A DNA stretch of 64,000 bases from Metellina segmentata (Eukaryota; Arthropoda; Arachnida; Araneae; Tetragnathidae), in NCBI GenBank assembly GCA_947359465.1, contig OX375876.1, positions 63,680,998 through 63,744,997 of the forward strand. The letters are read 5' to 3'. Below are positions 22,621 to 34,780 of this stretch, in pieces. The position numbers and the translations under genes were made by a program. Within the stretch, counting starts at the first letter, position 1. Every line of letters starts with the position of its first letter. The notes under the pieces were generated by a model, which worked only from the letters and a program-made list of their open reading frames with translations, ran no database searches and had not been told where the DNA came from.

Positions 22621-23476
22621 TTGCCTTTGGAAACCGTGATACCGAGCTTAATTTTTGAATGTAACAAATAAAGGTAAGGACGAAAATTTTAATAACTTGA
22701 AAAGTATTAACGATACATAGAAGAACGATATCACGTTCAAAGATCATTAAACAAGAATGTTATAATTATATGCTCATTGATCTTGCGTTGACGTCATAGT
22801 CTGATGCAATCACAGCTCAAAGTTGAGTCACGAAAATGAGCACTGCTGCTCACATTAATTTAGCGTAGCTCGGACCTCCTTCGTGTGAGCACGTTTGGGG
22901 TGTCGTTTGTTTCATCTCTTTGCGCTTTGTAAATAATAATAGAAATAAAAACTAAATATGTAATACTGATTCAGTTACAGGACTTCGAAGTGTGGTAAAA
23001 CGCAAACGTTTCAAAATGTCGAAATATATGCATAATAAACACCAGAATAATTATTGAAAACGTCAACAGGAAGAAGGATCGACATGGCAAAAACAAAAAG
23101 ACCCGGACATCCGATGCTGAGTGTCAACGGCTTCGGAGGGACGTTTTAGAAAGTATAGGCGTTTTACCTTTAAGGTGCAAAAATGCCTGTATGAGTGCGC
23201 CAAGTACCTTAACCGCTCTGTTTAAAGCAAATAGCAGATAGGATGACTTAAACGTTTTATAATCGAATGATTGGTTCAACGCATAGATGTCGGTAATGAG
23301 CCACAACCTTCAACGTCAACAGCGAGTGCACCAATTGTGATATAGTATGTGTGGCGCGATGAACATTAGATATGTGGAATTAAAATAGTGTATAACTAAT
23401 TTTTTTCTCTCATTCACCATATGGCCTCATTAAGGGATTCTACGCCTTAAACCTATAGTAGTATCCAGGTATTCTG

Positions 23477-23824
23477 TAACCGGTATAGTGGTTAAGGTGT
23501 CAGCCTCTAGTTCGGAAGGTTCCTGGTTCGAATCCTGGTCCAGGCATGGATGTTTGTAAGCGTATGGTGTAGAGGCTGCTGGTTCACCTTAAATCTGTCG
23601 TGGCCGAAAGTCTGGGTTGGTGTGGAAGTTTGGAGAGTGGGGTGCTAGCTCAGGTGTTGCCTCGTCATATGACCGTGGTTCAAAATTACGAGATGTTGTC
23701 CTCGGATCTTTCGCTTAAAGGGATTGATCCTGGACCGTCGTCAATAGCCCGTTGTGTTGCTCTAGTACGACGTTAACTAATAATTGCTACTAATTACTAG
23801 GTATTACTAATATACTACCAATTA
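23477..23824 (+). mobile_element. Full-length younger SINE with intact tRNA-like head
   Basis: The 5' head GTATAGTGGTTAAGGTGTCA carries an A-box-like motif, followed by GGTTCGAATCC, a perfect B box of the RNA polymerase III internal promoter. The body passes through TTGGAGAGTGGGGTGCTAGC, GACCGTGGTTCAAAATTACG and AATAGCCCGTTGTGTTGCTC to a tail of degenerate ATTACTA units. Direct repeats CCAGGTATT(C/T)TG lie at 23465-23476 and 23825-23836. It is the best reference copy in the window for the family. Confidence 0.9.
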
Positions 23825-24522
23825 CCAGGTATTTTGCAGACAAAATCACGTCAATAATCTCCCGCGAGCTCGTTAAATGATCAAACACTCATTCGGTAGT
23901 AATTAAAGAACATATCTGGATATTGAAGCTAATCCGCTAAAGATGTGTAAAATCTATCTTGCAAGTCTTGAGATCAATAAATGGATGTATCCAGTAACGT
24001 CTATTTTGTTTCAGAATATATATTTTGTACACCAATTAAGCGAAATAAACACGTTTTCTCCGATAGATATTCAACGCAAATGGCACAAAATGAGTACTTG
24101 CGTCATTTCACGGTTACGTGTGCATAGTTGGTCTTCGGAGCCGCACGTTGAAAAATCAGATGTATGCACCAGGCCTACGTAGCAAAAGGGATTGCTGAGA
24201 ATGTTAAATTATTTTTTAAATATTTAATTACCGTAAAGACATTATTCTTAAGCTATTTAAAAAAATATCTACCGGTTCTCAATAACTTTGATAACACAAA
24301 CTAAATTCTAGTGAAACTGAATACTTTATGAGAATACCTTTCAGAAATTAAAAATGGATATTTTTTGTTAATAGAACGTAAACAGTGAGACAGTATTTTA
24401 AAGTAAATGTCTTGTCTTGAAAGTATTTTTTATGACATAAAGTTCATGTGAAAATAAATTTTAAAAGGAAATGCCATACTTCCGTTTAACATATTTACTA
24501 AAATATTCACGCTCTACACAAA

Positions 24523-24642
24523 ATGGAAGAAGCAAAAAACGCAGGTGACATAAGAAAAAGTTATCTTTCGAAATGCGACGTCTTAGTAGAATTAACGAAA
24601 ATCATTAAAAAAAGTCTTTCTCAGAGGAGTTTTCAGTTTTAA
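24523..24642 (+). CDS. Small 39-codon open frame
   Basis: The start context AAAATGG is good. The frame reads MEEAKNAGDIRKSYLSKCDV and continues with a mixed hydrophobic and basic stretch to TAA. The residue mix is more protein-like than in most short frames here, but there is no known domain and no neighbouring gene. It could be a microprotein, a first coding exon or chance. Confidence 0.2.
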   Translation: MEEAKNAGDIRKSYLSKCDVLVELTKIIKKSLSQRSFQF

Positions 24643-24793
24643 TAAGCAAACAAGGCGAAAAATGTGTAGATGCTTTTTTTTTCCCACTCAAATGCTCTTG
24701 TGTGATAAATATCTAGTTTACCTTAAAATATAGGCACTTTGGAGACGCTTCAAGTTTAATCTAATTAGCGTTGACCAATTAATTATAAATTGT

Positions 24794-24911
24794 CAATTTG
24801 AAATTTTTATAAGGCTTTCTTTGGAAATTTTATAAGGCATTCTTTGGAAATTTTATATAAGGCATTCTTTGGAAATTTTATAAGGCATTCTTTGGAAATT
24901 TTATATAAGGC
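24794..24911. repeat. Alternating 23/25-bp tandem repeat
   Basis: Units GGCATTCTTTGGAAATTTTA end alternately in TAA (23 bp) and TATAA (25 bp). The real repeating unit is therefore a 48-bp dimer present twice, preceded by a partial unit. Confidence 0.9.
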
Positions 24912-27900
24912 AGCGTGCTGAAATATTGATACTATGCTAAACTAACTATGCTGAACCAGGCCAAGTTGAAGTCACGATTGGAATACGAGCAAGCACTTCC
25001 CGCTGCATAAATGCTACCGCAACCTATATATCTAGCTTGACAAGAAAAAAGGAAAGAACGAAAAAAAAATGTACGATAAAGCAATTTCTGAATGCAAAAA
25101 ATAGCACGTAAGCATACAAAAACCTTTGTTAAATTGGTGGTAAAATAAAAAATCTACGAATTATAGATACTAAAAACTTAAAAGCTTGTCATTGGTCATT
25201 TTGATAGAGCAAGACAATATAGATAATGGACGTCTTGGGTTCCACCTAAATGACCGATGGCGATGTTTTACAAGTGCTTCATCTTTATTAGTCCTTCTTT
25301 TGAGGGTGTTTCAGTTTCTACTAAAAATAGTACTTAGTATAATGTAAGCAAACTATAAATGAACGTATTTCTTGTATTTGTTTTATGCCGAAACATTGAT
25401 TTATTGATCCTGCATCACACACTTGTTCAGTATACCCTAGATGTAAAGCATAATCGGAATTAACCTTTAAACGTACGACAAGGGCAGGTTATATGATTTG
25501 AGCAATAAAGTCTGTTTGAAATAACTGTGTTTTAGAATTTTAATTTGATAGCGATAGTTGTAGGGATTTTAAGCAGACGAATTGCCAAACAAAAAAATAT
25601 ATCAATAGTGAAAGTTTACGAACTTAAGCTTACCTTCTTTTGAAATAGAAGGAGTGTATGGACTGAATCGTTAGATCTTCAAAGTGTAGCTCATGTGGAT
25701 TTAGGAATCGATTGACTTACTGGCTATCGAAGCTAGAGCTTGTATTTTGATCACACCAGGTTAAAGAGTCTAAAATTACAGCTTTCTTACAACACCGTGC
25801 AAAATTCACCTTAAGGTTTTTAAACCGAGCAAATGGAAGAAATAGCAGGAAGCTGCTCGCAAATGCACCGTCAATTTTATTAGAAGGTCGAGGCTGAAAA
25901 CCGAGTGGCTTTGTCCTTTTAAGTTTAAATGTAAACGTTATCAATAAACAGAGACGCTAGATAACTGAAAATCTTACACAATCAATCGAGTAACCCACCG
26001 AGGAAGACATGAACTCCTACCAAGATTCACATTCAGCAATAAACACGATGATAGTATACTTCAATAGGCACTTAATAATAATGTTATTGCATATTAATAC
26101 TTGGAATACGTATCATACATTAATTATAATATATATGATAACATATCCGGCTAGTCATAAATATACAATAGGTACTGGAATAGTCATTCAGATGCTGTCA
26201 TACAGAATCTATTAATTGACAGCATATTCCAGTAGATATGTTAGCTTTAACTTCTATTGCTAAAAGGGAGATTTATCTCAGCTCGACCACATTGACATTT
26301 GTTGTTTAGCCTCATGTTGTAGTAGTCTTTAATTCTTAGACACTTATAAGGTCCTAAACTTACATTACATTGTACAGTGATTAATTGAAAAGGTTCAGGG
26401 CAACATAGTGCTAAGCCTCTTTCAAATGTTTTAGGTTAGCAATTTTCGATTAAAAAAATTATAAATTATAATGTATTATCCAGCATTCAAGATTATGTAA
26501 TATTTTAAACCGTTAAACATAATTTCGATCATATTAGAAATTAGACCTATACAACCCTATACGACCCTACAGGGTTCTATAGGCTACAAATACGACCCTA
26601 TAGAAATAAAATGAATCTACACGAGCAAGTTTCGTTAATATCATTAGATGATCGGTTCTGTACTTTTACTAATGCCACTGAATGAAATAGTGAAATAAGC
26701 TTACTTTATTGTCTTAATCAAGATTTGAACAATTAGAAGTCGTGTGGTGTAAAACGGCTTTGCAGCTAAAAACAATGATATAGTCTTTAAGAATTTCACT
26801 AGCTGAAACTTAAAAGCAGAACCTTTTCTAGACTGTTTTTTAAACGAATAGTTTATGTTATAGTACTTAGCAAAATTGTATCAATGTTTAATTCAACGTA
26901 GATTTGGCACATAAATTACCAAATCTTATTGGTTAGTTTGATGTTCCACCATTATTGTTTGTTACATGTGATAGAATCTTCAGAGCTTAAAAAGTAAAAA
27001 AAAGTATAATTTTGGTTGATAGAGAGTATATACTTGTAATCATTACATCAGGTGTCCAACAAAACTTCTGCTACATGATTAGTAACAATAATCTCTAACA
27101 GTGAGCTCTAAATCTACTAAAAGTTCCAAATCCAGATTTATGGCATTTGTGTTTAATAATTTAGGTACTAATATCATATTTTAAACAATTTCAGTTATTA
27201 TATAAGGTTACTTATGTACTAAATTTAATTGAAATCGGAAAAGTTCAGATTAAAAATGATACTTTCGTGTTGGGATACAACATGGAATGACCCACAGGTA
27301 AATTAAATTGACAGATTAATTTTCTTTTATTGAATGTTATGCTAGTACGTGTACCATTTTTTTATGCTATGGTGGTCATCTGCCTTTAGGAAACTCAAGG
27401 CGACAAATTTGGCGTCAAAACTTTTGTCACCAAACGGCTATTTGTATTGGCCACCATATTGAATACATTCCACATCCGTGTAATTGGAAGATCATGTAGT
27501 AAACCTACTACAGGTTACCCTATTCCAAAAGTCTTACCGATTGGAGATGGTGCCATGTTCTTGAGTCTAACAAAGAGTTGTTCCAATTTGTGAAAGATTA
27601 CACATTTTGTAGGTGTTAATGCGTGCGTGCCGGATAGTTACCATTTACGTAAATACCAAATAATCGTCTTTTGCAAGCACGCATTGATATTTTGGCTTGC
27701 GAAGAATTAAGAATCGTTTACAGTTTTTATTTTTGTTTTTATTCCTCAAACCCCAGTTGCGGCAATGTTTAAAAATATATTTTTTAGAATTTGCGTTTTT
27801 GATATCATTGGAACTGTTTGTGTTAAGAATTCTTCGCTGCATGCCGATTTTTCTTTATGACTTAGTGCAAAATATTTGTACGAAGGCATAGAAGCGCTCC

Positions 27901-29699
27901 ACACGGAATCATTATTTTAGAGCTACGACCTCTATTAATGTAGACAGAATTTTGTAAATAAATAGCTTTTAATTATACTGTTTATTTATTGGAACTTACT
28001 ACATTGCATTGAAAAGTAGAGGTAGGTTTCATGATCAATATTAGAGTAATTTTTTTGGTAAATGTGAACAATAAATAGGAAATAAAAAAAAAATTTCAAT
28101 TACTGAAAATTAAAATGCTTTACTTGCCATTAAAATCAAGGTGCAATCTATACAAAATTTCCCCTTTGTGGGAAAAAAGGTATAATTTTGTATTGTTGTA
28201 TTAATCATTTTCTTGTTATTTTGAAAGCACGAAGTCAAGCATTACAAGAATCAGAATGTGAAGACTGAAGCAACAGTATTAAATAAATTGTATTCTTAAA
28301 GCCGATTTAGTATGAAGTTTCGTCTAATCAATATCCTTAATCTCAATGACCTCGTGTATTACCACGTCATTTTTTTAAACTTTATAACACGTCATTCTAG
28401 ATTTCCCGTCGTTATCAAGAATTTTGGTTTTCCTTAAATTTGATCCTTTCATCACTGGTTTTGACTTTCTTTCCCACTTTTTTAAGTTACACCGTTCCTA
28501 AAGTCCAATCCACATGCAAATAAGGGCTATCTACTGAATACTAATGCGGAAATTCCCCTAAAACTAAATAATTTATACGCTTAAAATTCTTCTTCCTATT
28601 ATCCTATACATGCAACCTGTTTAGAATACACATTACCACGTATAGTGAGATAATTTTGAGCACTTTTAAAATCTATTGTCCCTATTAAATTTGTGGAACG
28701 TGAATAAATGAATAAAAATAAATTTGCCAGTTTTCATTAAAGCGATAATCATTTTCTCACTCAATTCAACCACAGAAATTCAATCAGCTATTCTCTATCA
28801 AGCAGGTACTCTTTTTAAACTCGACCAATAAGTCACGTAAATAGACTTATTATAATAAATTTATTTATTAAAATACGATAGGGAAACACAATAATGCTAA
28901 AAAAAACATTTAAGATAAAAGCAGAATGGCAGGCGGAAAAAACTGCTTTTCACTTCACCATTCTGTTATAGAATTCCATAATTTTCTTGTTTTATCGTTC
29001 ATTTCAAGACTAGTGATGCGTAAGCGGAAAACAGCCTTTGTTCTTGCTTACTCTTGGTAATAAAACGCTAATTTAAACTTCCTTGGAATCGCATAAGGCT
29101 CTGCACAGTCAATGCAATAAAAGTCCGCTATTATTTTGATTAAAAATGATGAAGAGTAAAATAATAATTTGAAAAGACGTTCGGAGATTCACTAATGAAA
29201 GTGCCATATTAGACTGGAAGCCACGCTTTTCGTTAAATAATTCTTTAGAAAATGTTTCTAAAAGGAAGAATATTTGCATTTAAATGAGAAGTAGGGTCTG
29301 TGCGAATCGCTTAGTTATTATCAGATGTAGAAGGAAATGGGGAGCGTTCAGAAAATGGGAAAAGCGTAAATGTTTTCCACAAAGAAATACACCGACTCGT
29401 TTTTTTTCCTGTCTGCTTGACCGATTTCTAAGTAGCGTAACTCCAAGTAATTATGGCCTAATTTACAGTGCAAAGTAGGTAAAAGTAAGAACGATAGTTC
29501 CTCGGAACGCAACAACACTAATTGAGAAGCTGCTAATTGATATAATTTATTTTTATATCGAACGAAGTATCGTAAAATTCTCAGTAAAAAAATTTAAAGT
29601 GTTGTAGAAAAACTAGAATTTATTTTCAATGAAATTTTTCTACACGTTATATCAAATCGTTATTTTATCTAAGTGGAAAATATCTATAAAGTGGTTTTA
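24912..29699. other. AT-rich desert, nothing recognised
   Basis: Only minor structures are visible: an imperfect inverted repeat at 26174-26233 (ACTGGAATA ... ATTCCAGT, TGCTGTCA ... TGACAGCA) and a small cluster of CCCTATA motifs at 26550-26605. No gene signals were seen. Confidence 0.55.
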
Positions 29700-29940
29700 T
29701 TAACCTTCCAACGGTCGGGCGTTTTTCTGAGATACACTGAGTTAATTTTAATCATATATTTTTAGACCAAATAGCGCTACGAATACTAGCTCTTGACAAT
29801 TCCTCCCGCTTACTAAGAATTACTTTCAGTCATAATTTGAATCTTGATCAGGTAAGTAGGTAAGTTTTTATTACATCTGGGTTTTTTTTAGTAATAAGAA
29901 ATCTTTATTGTGTTATTTATTACTTTATTATGTTACTAAA

Positions 29941-30721
29941 CCCTCCGTCGGGGGCAACCGGCCTGACAGGCACAACTTTGACGTTTATGTTCCCCCTCCT
30001 CTCGTAGACGGGGTAGAAATCTGCTTATTCTAGTAGTCTCTTATCTTTGCCGGATGTTTGGACTCAAACTATTTAATTTTATTCGCGCGCTATGTGGACA
30101 GCTGTTAACGACATTCTGATCTCTCAGGCACATTGCGCCCGAATTCGTTACTCATATAAAGGTACGTGACATCTATATTTTAATATCACAGGTGTTTATT
30201 TTATGAATATCATGACTCCGTCATGCAAAATTTGTGGCCTTTTCCGTAAATATGTGGAAACGGGTATGAGAAGGATGACAAATTATGAATCTTATAAATG
30301 TCACAACGCAATCTGCCTGGCTCATTCAAATATGATCTGTGCGACGTGCTGTGCTGTTTGCCAATGCCCCTCTTCTAATGAACTTAAGCTGAAGGACTAT
30401 GACTCAGAGTGAATAGCGGCTTTTTAACTCTGCACTACAATGTATAATTTTTACCAAAATTATTTGCTTTTTTTACCCTGGAAATTTAAGTCAATTTAGT
30501 GCTAGATCTGAAATTTTCTTTTAATATTTTCTAAACATAAAACGTGTTTTTTTTAAAGCGAATTGCATTGTTTTTTGTTTAAATAATCCTATGGAGATCA
30601 CTGATTACTTTTAGAATACTGTAACTAAAAATTAATGGGTATTAATGTGTGATTTTTTATGTGTGCCTGTCAGGCGCATTGCTCCCGAACACGTTGGTTC
30701 TATATTGCGCCCGGCGGAGGG
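29941..30721 (+). mobile_element. Inner piggyBac-like element (781 bp) with transposase C-terminus
   Basis: The ends are CCCTCCGTCGGGGGCAA and, inverted, CCCTCCGCCGGGCGCAA (15 of 17 matching). A second inverted repeat CCTGACAGGCACA sits 4 bases inside the left terminal repeat and 30 bases inside the right one. This is the asymmetric short/long spacing known for piggyBac. The right flank is TTAA; the left is TAAA, one change away. The element keeps only a short 3' piece of its coding region and is an internal-deletion derivative. A diverged copy of the right subterminal sequence (TCAGGCACATTGCGCCCGAA) also lies inside at about 30126-30165. Confidence 0.85.
30203..30412 (+). pseudogene. piggyBac transposase C-terminal Cys/His-rich domain fragment
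   Basis: The 69-codon frame contains the pattern CKICG, YKCH, ICLAHSNMIC and CATCC, that is, pairs of cysteines with histidines in between. This resembles the zinc-binding domain at the C-terminus of piggyBac-family transposases, which in the parent element contacts the element ends. The catalytic DDD domain is absent. The fragment points toward the end with the long spacer, as in complete piggyBac elements, which supports the assignment. The apparent ATG is probably only an internal Met of the original protein. It is unlikely to be functional alone. Confidence 0.7.
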
Positions 30722-31051
30722 TTAAATAATTCATATTAACTATATTGACAATTTCATTTCTTTAATTTTCACCTCGTTTATGCAATTCTTTGTACATTTT
30801 AAATTGTTCCAATGCCTTATATTTACTTTATTTATATTATATATTAAATAAAAAAATAATATAGAAATTTGAATAGTATTTCTGTAAATAAATTGTATTG
30901 ATATTATTTAAAGCATAATTTCAATAAATACACCCTTTACATTTAAAATTTTAACATCGTTTATATTTAATTTTATATTTTAAAGTAGTGCATCTAAGAT
31001 ATACCCACGACCTATGACGTTGGTGTGGAGGGTTCGACCGCTGGGGAGTTA

Positions 31052-31137
31052 AATATATAAATTAATGTAATCAAGAATCGAATTACCAACAGCTGGATCG
31101 GTTAGGCTCATCACAGGCACAGATTGGCTTAGGCATT
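31052..31137 (+). repeat. Direct repeat X, copy 1
   Basis: AATATATAAATTAATGTAAT leads into CAACAGCTGGATCGGTTAGG and ACAGATTGGCTTAGGCA. It begins right at the TTAA that bounds the outer piggyBac-like element. A similar sequence lies ~800 bp downstream. Confidence 0.7.
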
Positions 31138-31857
31138 AAGATGTACGTACTCACAAGAAGATTTGTTTTTTAATTTTGACTTTAAAAATCCAGTTTTTAT
31201 AAAACAGGTAATTGGTGTATTCTTGAAATCATTTCAGGGAGGAAATATCAGATTGTGCAAAAATTAATTATCTAATTAAGATATAATTGGCAAATTAAAC
31301 GTTTTTTGAAACGTGATATCTGAAATTTTAATTTGTTCAGAAAGACGATTCCCTTTGGAAATTATTTCTAATATTATTATTTATATTTTGAACCTCCATC
31401 AAGTTGTTTGAAGAAATAATTTTTTTATACGATTTTTTTAATCAAGAACGCGTAAAAAAATCAACATTTTTTCAGGGATTTCAACATTTAAAAATCCATT
31501 TATTGAATAAATACTTTGATTGAAGTTCAACATATTCACTGTATTATATATATCATTATTATGCAAAAGTAATTATAATAGGTTAATTTATTGTGAGTTA
31601 TCACGTTTTGCAAAAACGCAGTTCTTCAAAAGTCGAGTATAAAGTTTTGGAAACGTGTCTGCTCATGGTGACAGTACGTAACAAAAACCCTAGTAACTAA
31701 AAACTATTTAAAATATTTGTAAGATTCTGAAATCGTTTAAAAGCTAAGAAATTGGAACATATTTTGAATTAGTTAAACAAATATTGATATTCGGGTCCAT
31801 TTTCAGGATTTCTAATGTATACGTATATCTTAATCGGCATTAGATTAATTTTTATTA

Positions 31858-31936
31858 AAAATATAAATTAATGTAAGCAAGATTCCCATTACTAACATCT
31901 GGATAGGATGGGATTAGCACAGATTAGCCTAGGCAC
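31858..31936 (+). repeat. Direct repeat X, copy 2
   Basis: AAAATATAAATTAATGTAAG leads into CAACATCTGGATAGGATGGG-like sequence and ACAGATTAGCCTAGGCAC. It is about 75-80% similar to copy 1. The sequence before it also resembles the left flank of the outer piggyBac-like element, so it may represent the uninterrupted version of that site. Confidence 0.6.
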
Positions 31937-32189
31937 GTTTCAGCTCAGTTTTGTGTAATGGGAGTATTTGAGTTTCTTATTGTTCATTTGTTCTTATTTA
32001 GTTGTATATTTGTTGTAGTATAGTAATAAATTCTATAAAATATGTGATTCAAAAGAAATGTATGAGTTTTTAAATGCTAAATGGAAAATGAAATGAAGTA
32101 AAAAATAGCTAACAAAGAACAATAAATAAACGAATAATGTAAATAAAAAAGGCAAAATACAGTTAACATTTGAAGATTCATCCTCCATG

Positions 32190-32400
32190 TGGCTGTCTTG
32201 ACGACGTTATCTCGTATTTAGCAAAAATTACGAGACCTTGATGGCTGATATATCTCGTCATCAAAAAAACTTATCAAATCTTTATCTCGTCATCATAAAA
32301 AATATCGAGGATATCTTGATGACGAGATACCTCGTCATTAGCAAAATTGGACTGATCTTTATGGTCAAATTACCTCGTCTAAACTACTTAAAGGTCTAAG
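32190..32400 (-). repeat. Dispersed palindromic family, copy d
   Basis: Four or five ATCTCGTC-type half-palindromes occur, including ATGACGAGATACCTCGTCAT. The copy ends in CGTCTAAACTACTTAAAGG, which is the inverted counterpart of the start of copy a. It is followed closely by the 21-bp AT array. Confidence 0.7.
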
Positions 32401-32559
32401 AAATATATTGGTTTCATGACCCAATCTAATCAAGAATCTAGACTCATCATGTTACTTGGTATTGGAGTTCACACTGGAAGAGGTGGTTGAAGTGGTTTTC
32501 AAAAGAACAACACATTTCTTTCCTCGTAAACAAGTTTTATCTTTGTGGATTCCAATTTT

Positions 32560-32730
32560 GAAAATTATAATTTTATTATTGAAAATTATAATTTTATCAT
32601 TGAAAATTATAATTTTATTATTGAAAATTATAATTTTACTATTGAAAATTATTATTTTATTATTGAAAATCATAATTTTATTATTGAAAATTATAATTAT
32701 TTTATTATTTGAAATTTATAATTTTATTTT
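32560..32730. repeat. 21-bp AT-rich tandem repeat, ~8 units
   Basis: The unit is GAAAATTATAATTTTATTATT, with the last two copies drifted. Each unit contains the perfect 14-base palindrome AAAATTATAATTTT. The repetitive LKIIILL open frames on both strands are artefacts of the period being a multiple of three. Confidence 0.95.
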
Positions 32731-32740
32731 AATGTATTAT

Positions 32741-34260
32741 AATTAACCATACATTCTAAAAACGTTCTACTTGTATTCTGTCATTCATAATTTAACTAAC
32801 TTTATGAGCGTATATCCTACAGTTGCCCGTTTTTGGTCATCGTTTTCGAAATAATAATGTATTGATTGCTACTTATATGCTCCTTAAGCGAACATAATAG
32901 TTGTTTGATTTCTATTAACCTAATTCTGATGGTATTGTTAGAGATGACAAGCCAAGATAGAAAGAATACGAAAACCGCAGGAAAAACGTTTCAACAAACA
33001 CTGTCTATACATTATAATATCTTCTTTGCTTTTAATTTAACAAAATAAAATTATAAAGCTAACCGTATGAACGTCTCTTGGAAACTTCTATTCTGAAAGT
33101 AATATCTGACTAAGTATATAACTTAAACAACATAAAAAGGGATTTTCATTAATTTTGGATGTCTTTAAAATCTGTGAGTAGTTGTAGGAATGAATATAGC
33201 AATAAGTGTGCTCAAGTTTAGTAAAATAAACTACAGTGCCGCATAATCTAACAATACGTAGGTCATGCAACCAAATACGGGTAATATGGAATTTTAAGGT
33301 GGACTATAAAAATAATCAAATCGTCGAATTAGTTCCTTATCTGGTTTTAGTAGACTAAATACGTGTGTGAGCTGCATTATTTAGCAAGTGGTAAATGTTT
33401 TACAGACTCCGTAAAATGAAGGTAATACTGTTGTCTGTATATAAAGTTCAAACTATTACATGATAATGAGGCTTTTTCTGTAAAACTAAATCTAGATTAC
33501 GTTAGTGTTTTAGTGACAGAACGGGCTTTCTGTACATATTTCGTATTAGTTTAACCGAAAGTAAAATTGTTTGCTTACACAGATAAACCTTTTCAGACCA
33601 AAAAATACTGTCAATTTTACGACAATTTCTTAGTACATAACGTTCAAAAAGTAAAAAACTAAAGTATATCTTAGCTGTTAAAGATATAAAATCTTTCAGC
33701 TGGACAATTCCGTACCAGCTCTCGGTTATTTTGTGTACCTGAGCTTAAGGTTTCCAAAACAGTATCATACAATTTATGTTTTATTGCTAGGTTAATATTC
33801 GAATGTCGTTCTACACACACAAAGCATAGAAAATAAATTCAATTTGTATTTAAATTACTACAATAAATTCACATAGTAGCTACTTTTTTGCCATTCACAG
33901 CATTTTATGAATAAAATGTTTAGCTGCGTAGTACAAACAAGACTATATCGTCCTGTTACCGGAACCATTTGATAGATATAATGCCAATCTTCAGAAAATG
34001 CTTAAATTGCATGAAAACATTTCGTTTAAAAATATTTGTCTCCAATAATAAGTTTATTTAATCCAATGAAAAAGAAAATAATCTCACCTGTATCCGAAAT
34101 GTACATTTCATCGAATTCAAGTGTTTAATTATGTCCAATGTGTTTATTATTTAATCTGATAAAAAATATAGGAAGACCTAATAAAATAAAAATGGCTTTC
34201 CTTGCCCTAATTCTGAGACCTTACATTCAATACTACCACAAAAAATACCCATTCTCGATA
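32741..34260. other. AT-rich stretch, nothing recognised
   Basis: Nothing beyond scattered short frames was found. Confidence 0.5.
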
Positions 34261-34269
34261 TAAAAAAAG

Positions 34270-34780
34270 CTTGGATAACGGTGGTGTAAGTACTACAGCA
34301 AGGAGCGACCTGGAATCAAATAAAATGTGTAAACGAAAATTCCTTAGATCAATCTATTCCAGTTTAATAACGAGTTTCTTTTTTCAATCAGAGCTCCCTC
34401 ACGTTCGGCTTCAGCTGCCGATCTGCAGTACGAAGAGAAATGAAAACGTCGAGTTTCAAAAGTGCTTCTTGTCCCAAAGAAAAAGAAGGGAAAAAATCCA
34501 CAAAGTTAACTCCCCACCGAACCACGAAACAGAACAAATATTTATCACCCTTAATTAAGAACTACGTCAGCCTTATCGAAAACTATGTTACAAGGCTCCC
34601 TGGAGGCACCCCTAGGTATCGGACTGTTACAACGCGTCTTTTAAAGAAAACTGGATGATCTTTTAGCAGGAAACCAAAAGTTTCGTAAAATGTCTTCCAG
34701 GAGGAAAAGGTCTCTTTCTCTGTGAATAGAGGTAAAACTTCCCCTCCGCAGTTTCTTTTAAAGTAAATACCGTACTTTTA
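34270..34780. other. Higher-GC, non-repetitive island
   Basis: Complex sequence with runs such as CTTCAGCTGCCGATCTGCAG and short overlapping open frames on the plus strand (34271-34558, 34440-34658). No domain was recognised. It is a candidate conserved non-coding element or unrecognised exon. Confidence 0.3.

Larger units (their letters stand above)
29704..31048. mobile_element. Outer piggyBac-like element remnant, split by an inner element
   Basis: The left end after TTAA (29700-29703) is CCTTCCAACGGTCGGGC. The right end, read inverted from TTAA (31049-31052), is CTCCCCAGCGGTCGAAC. Counting the TTAA, the two ends agree at most of the first 18 positions. Inside, GAGATACACT on the left resembles TAGATGCACT on the right. 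Exact TTAA flanks plus inverted ends indicate a piggyBac-type element. Removing the inner insertion leaves about 564 bp, so this is a MITE-sized derivative without coding sequence. Confidence 0.6.

Noticed and set aside
23080..23310. Short coding-like run beginning ATGGCAAAAACAAAAAGACC
   Set aside because: The frame stops after about 21 codons and no alternative frame continues convincingly. Possibly a decayed element, but unsupported.
23477..23550. Genuine tRNA gene
   Set aside because: A- and B-box-like motifs are present, but the acceptor stem does not pair and the sequence continues into the SINE body; it is the tRNA-derived SINE head.
32452..32746. Repetitive Leu/Lys/Ile frames on both strands
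   Set aside because: Translation of the 21-bp AT-rich tandem repeat.
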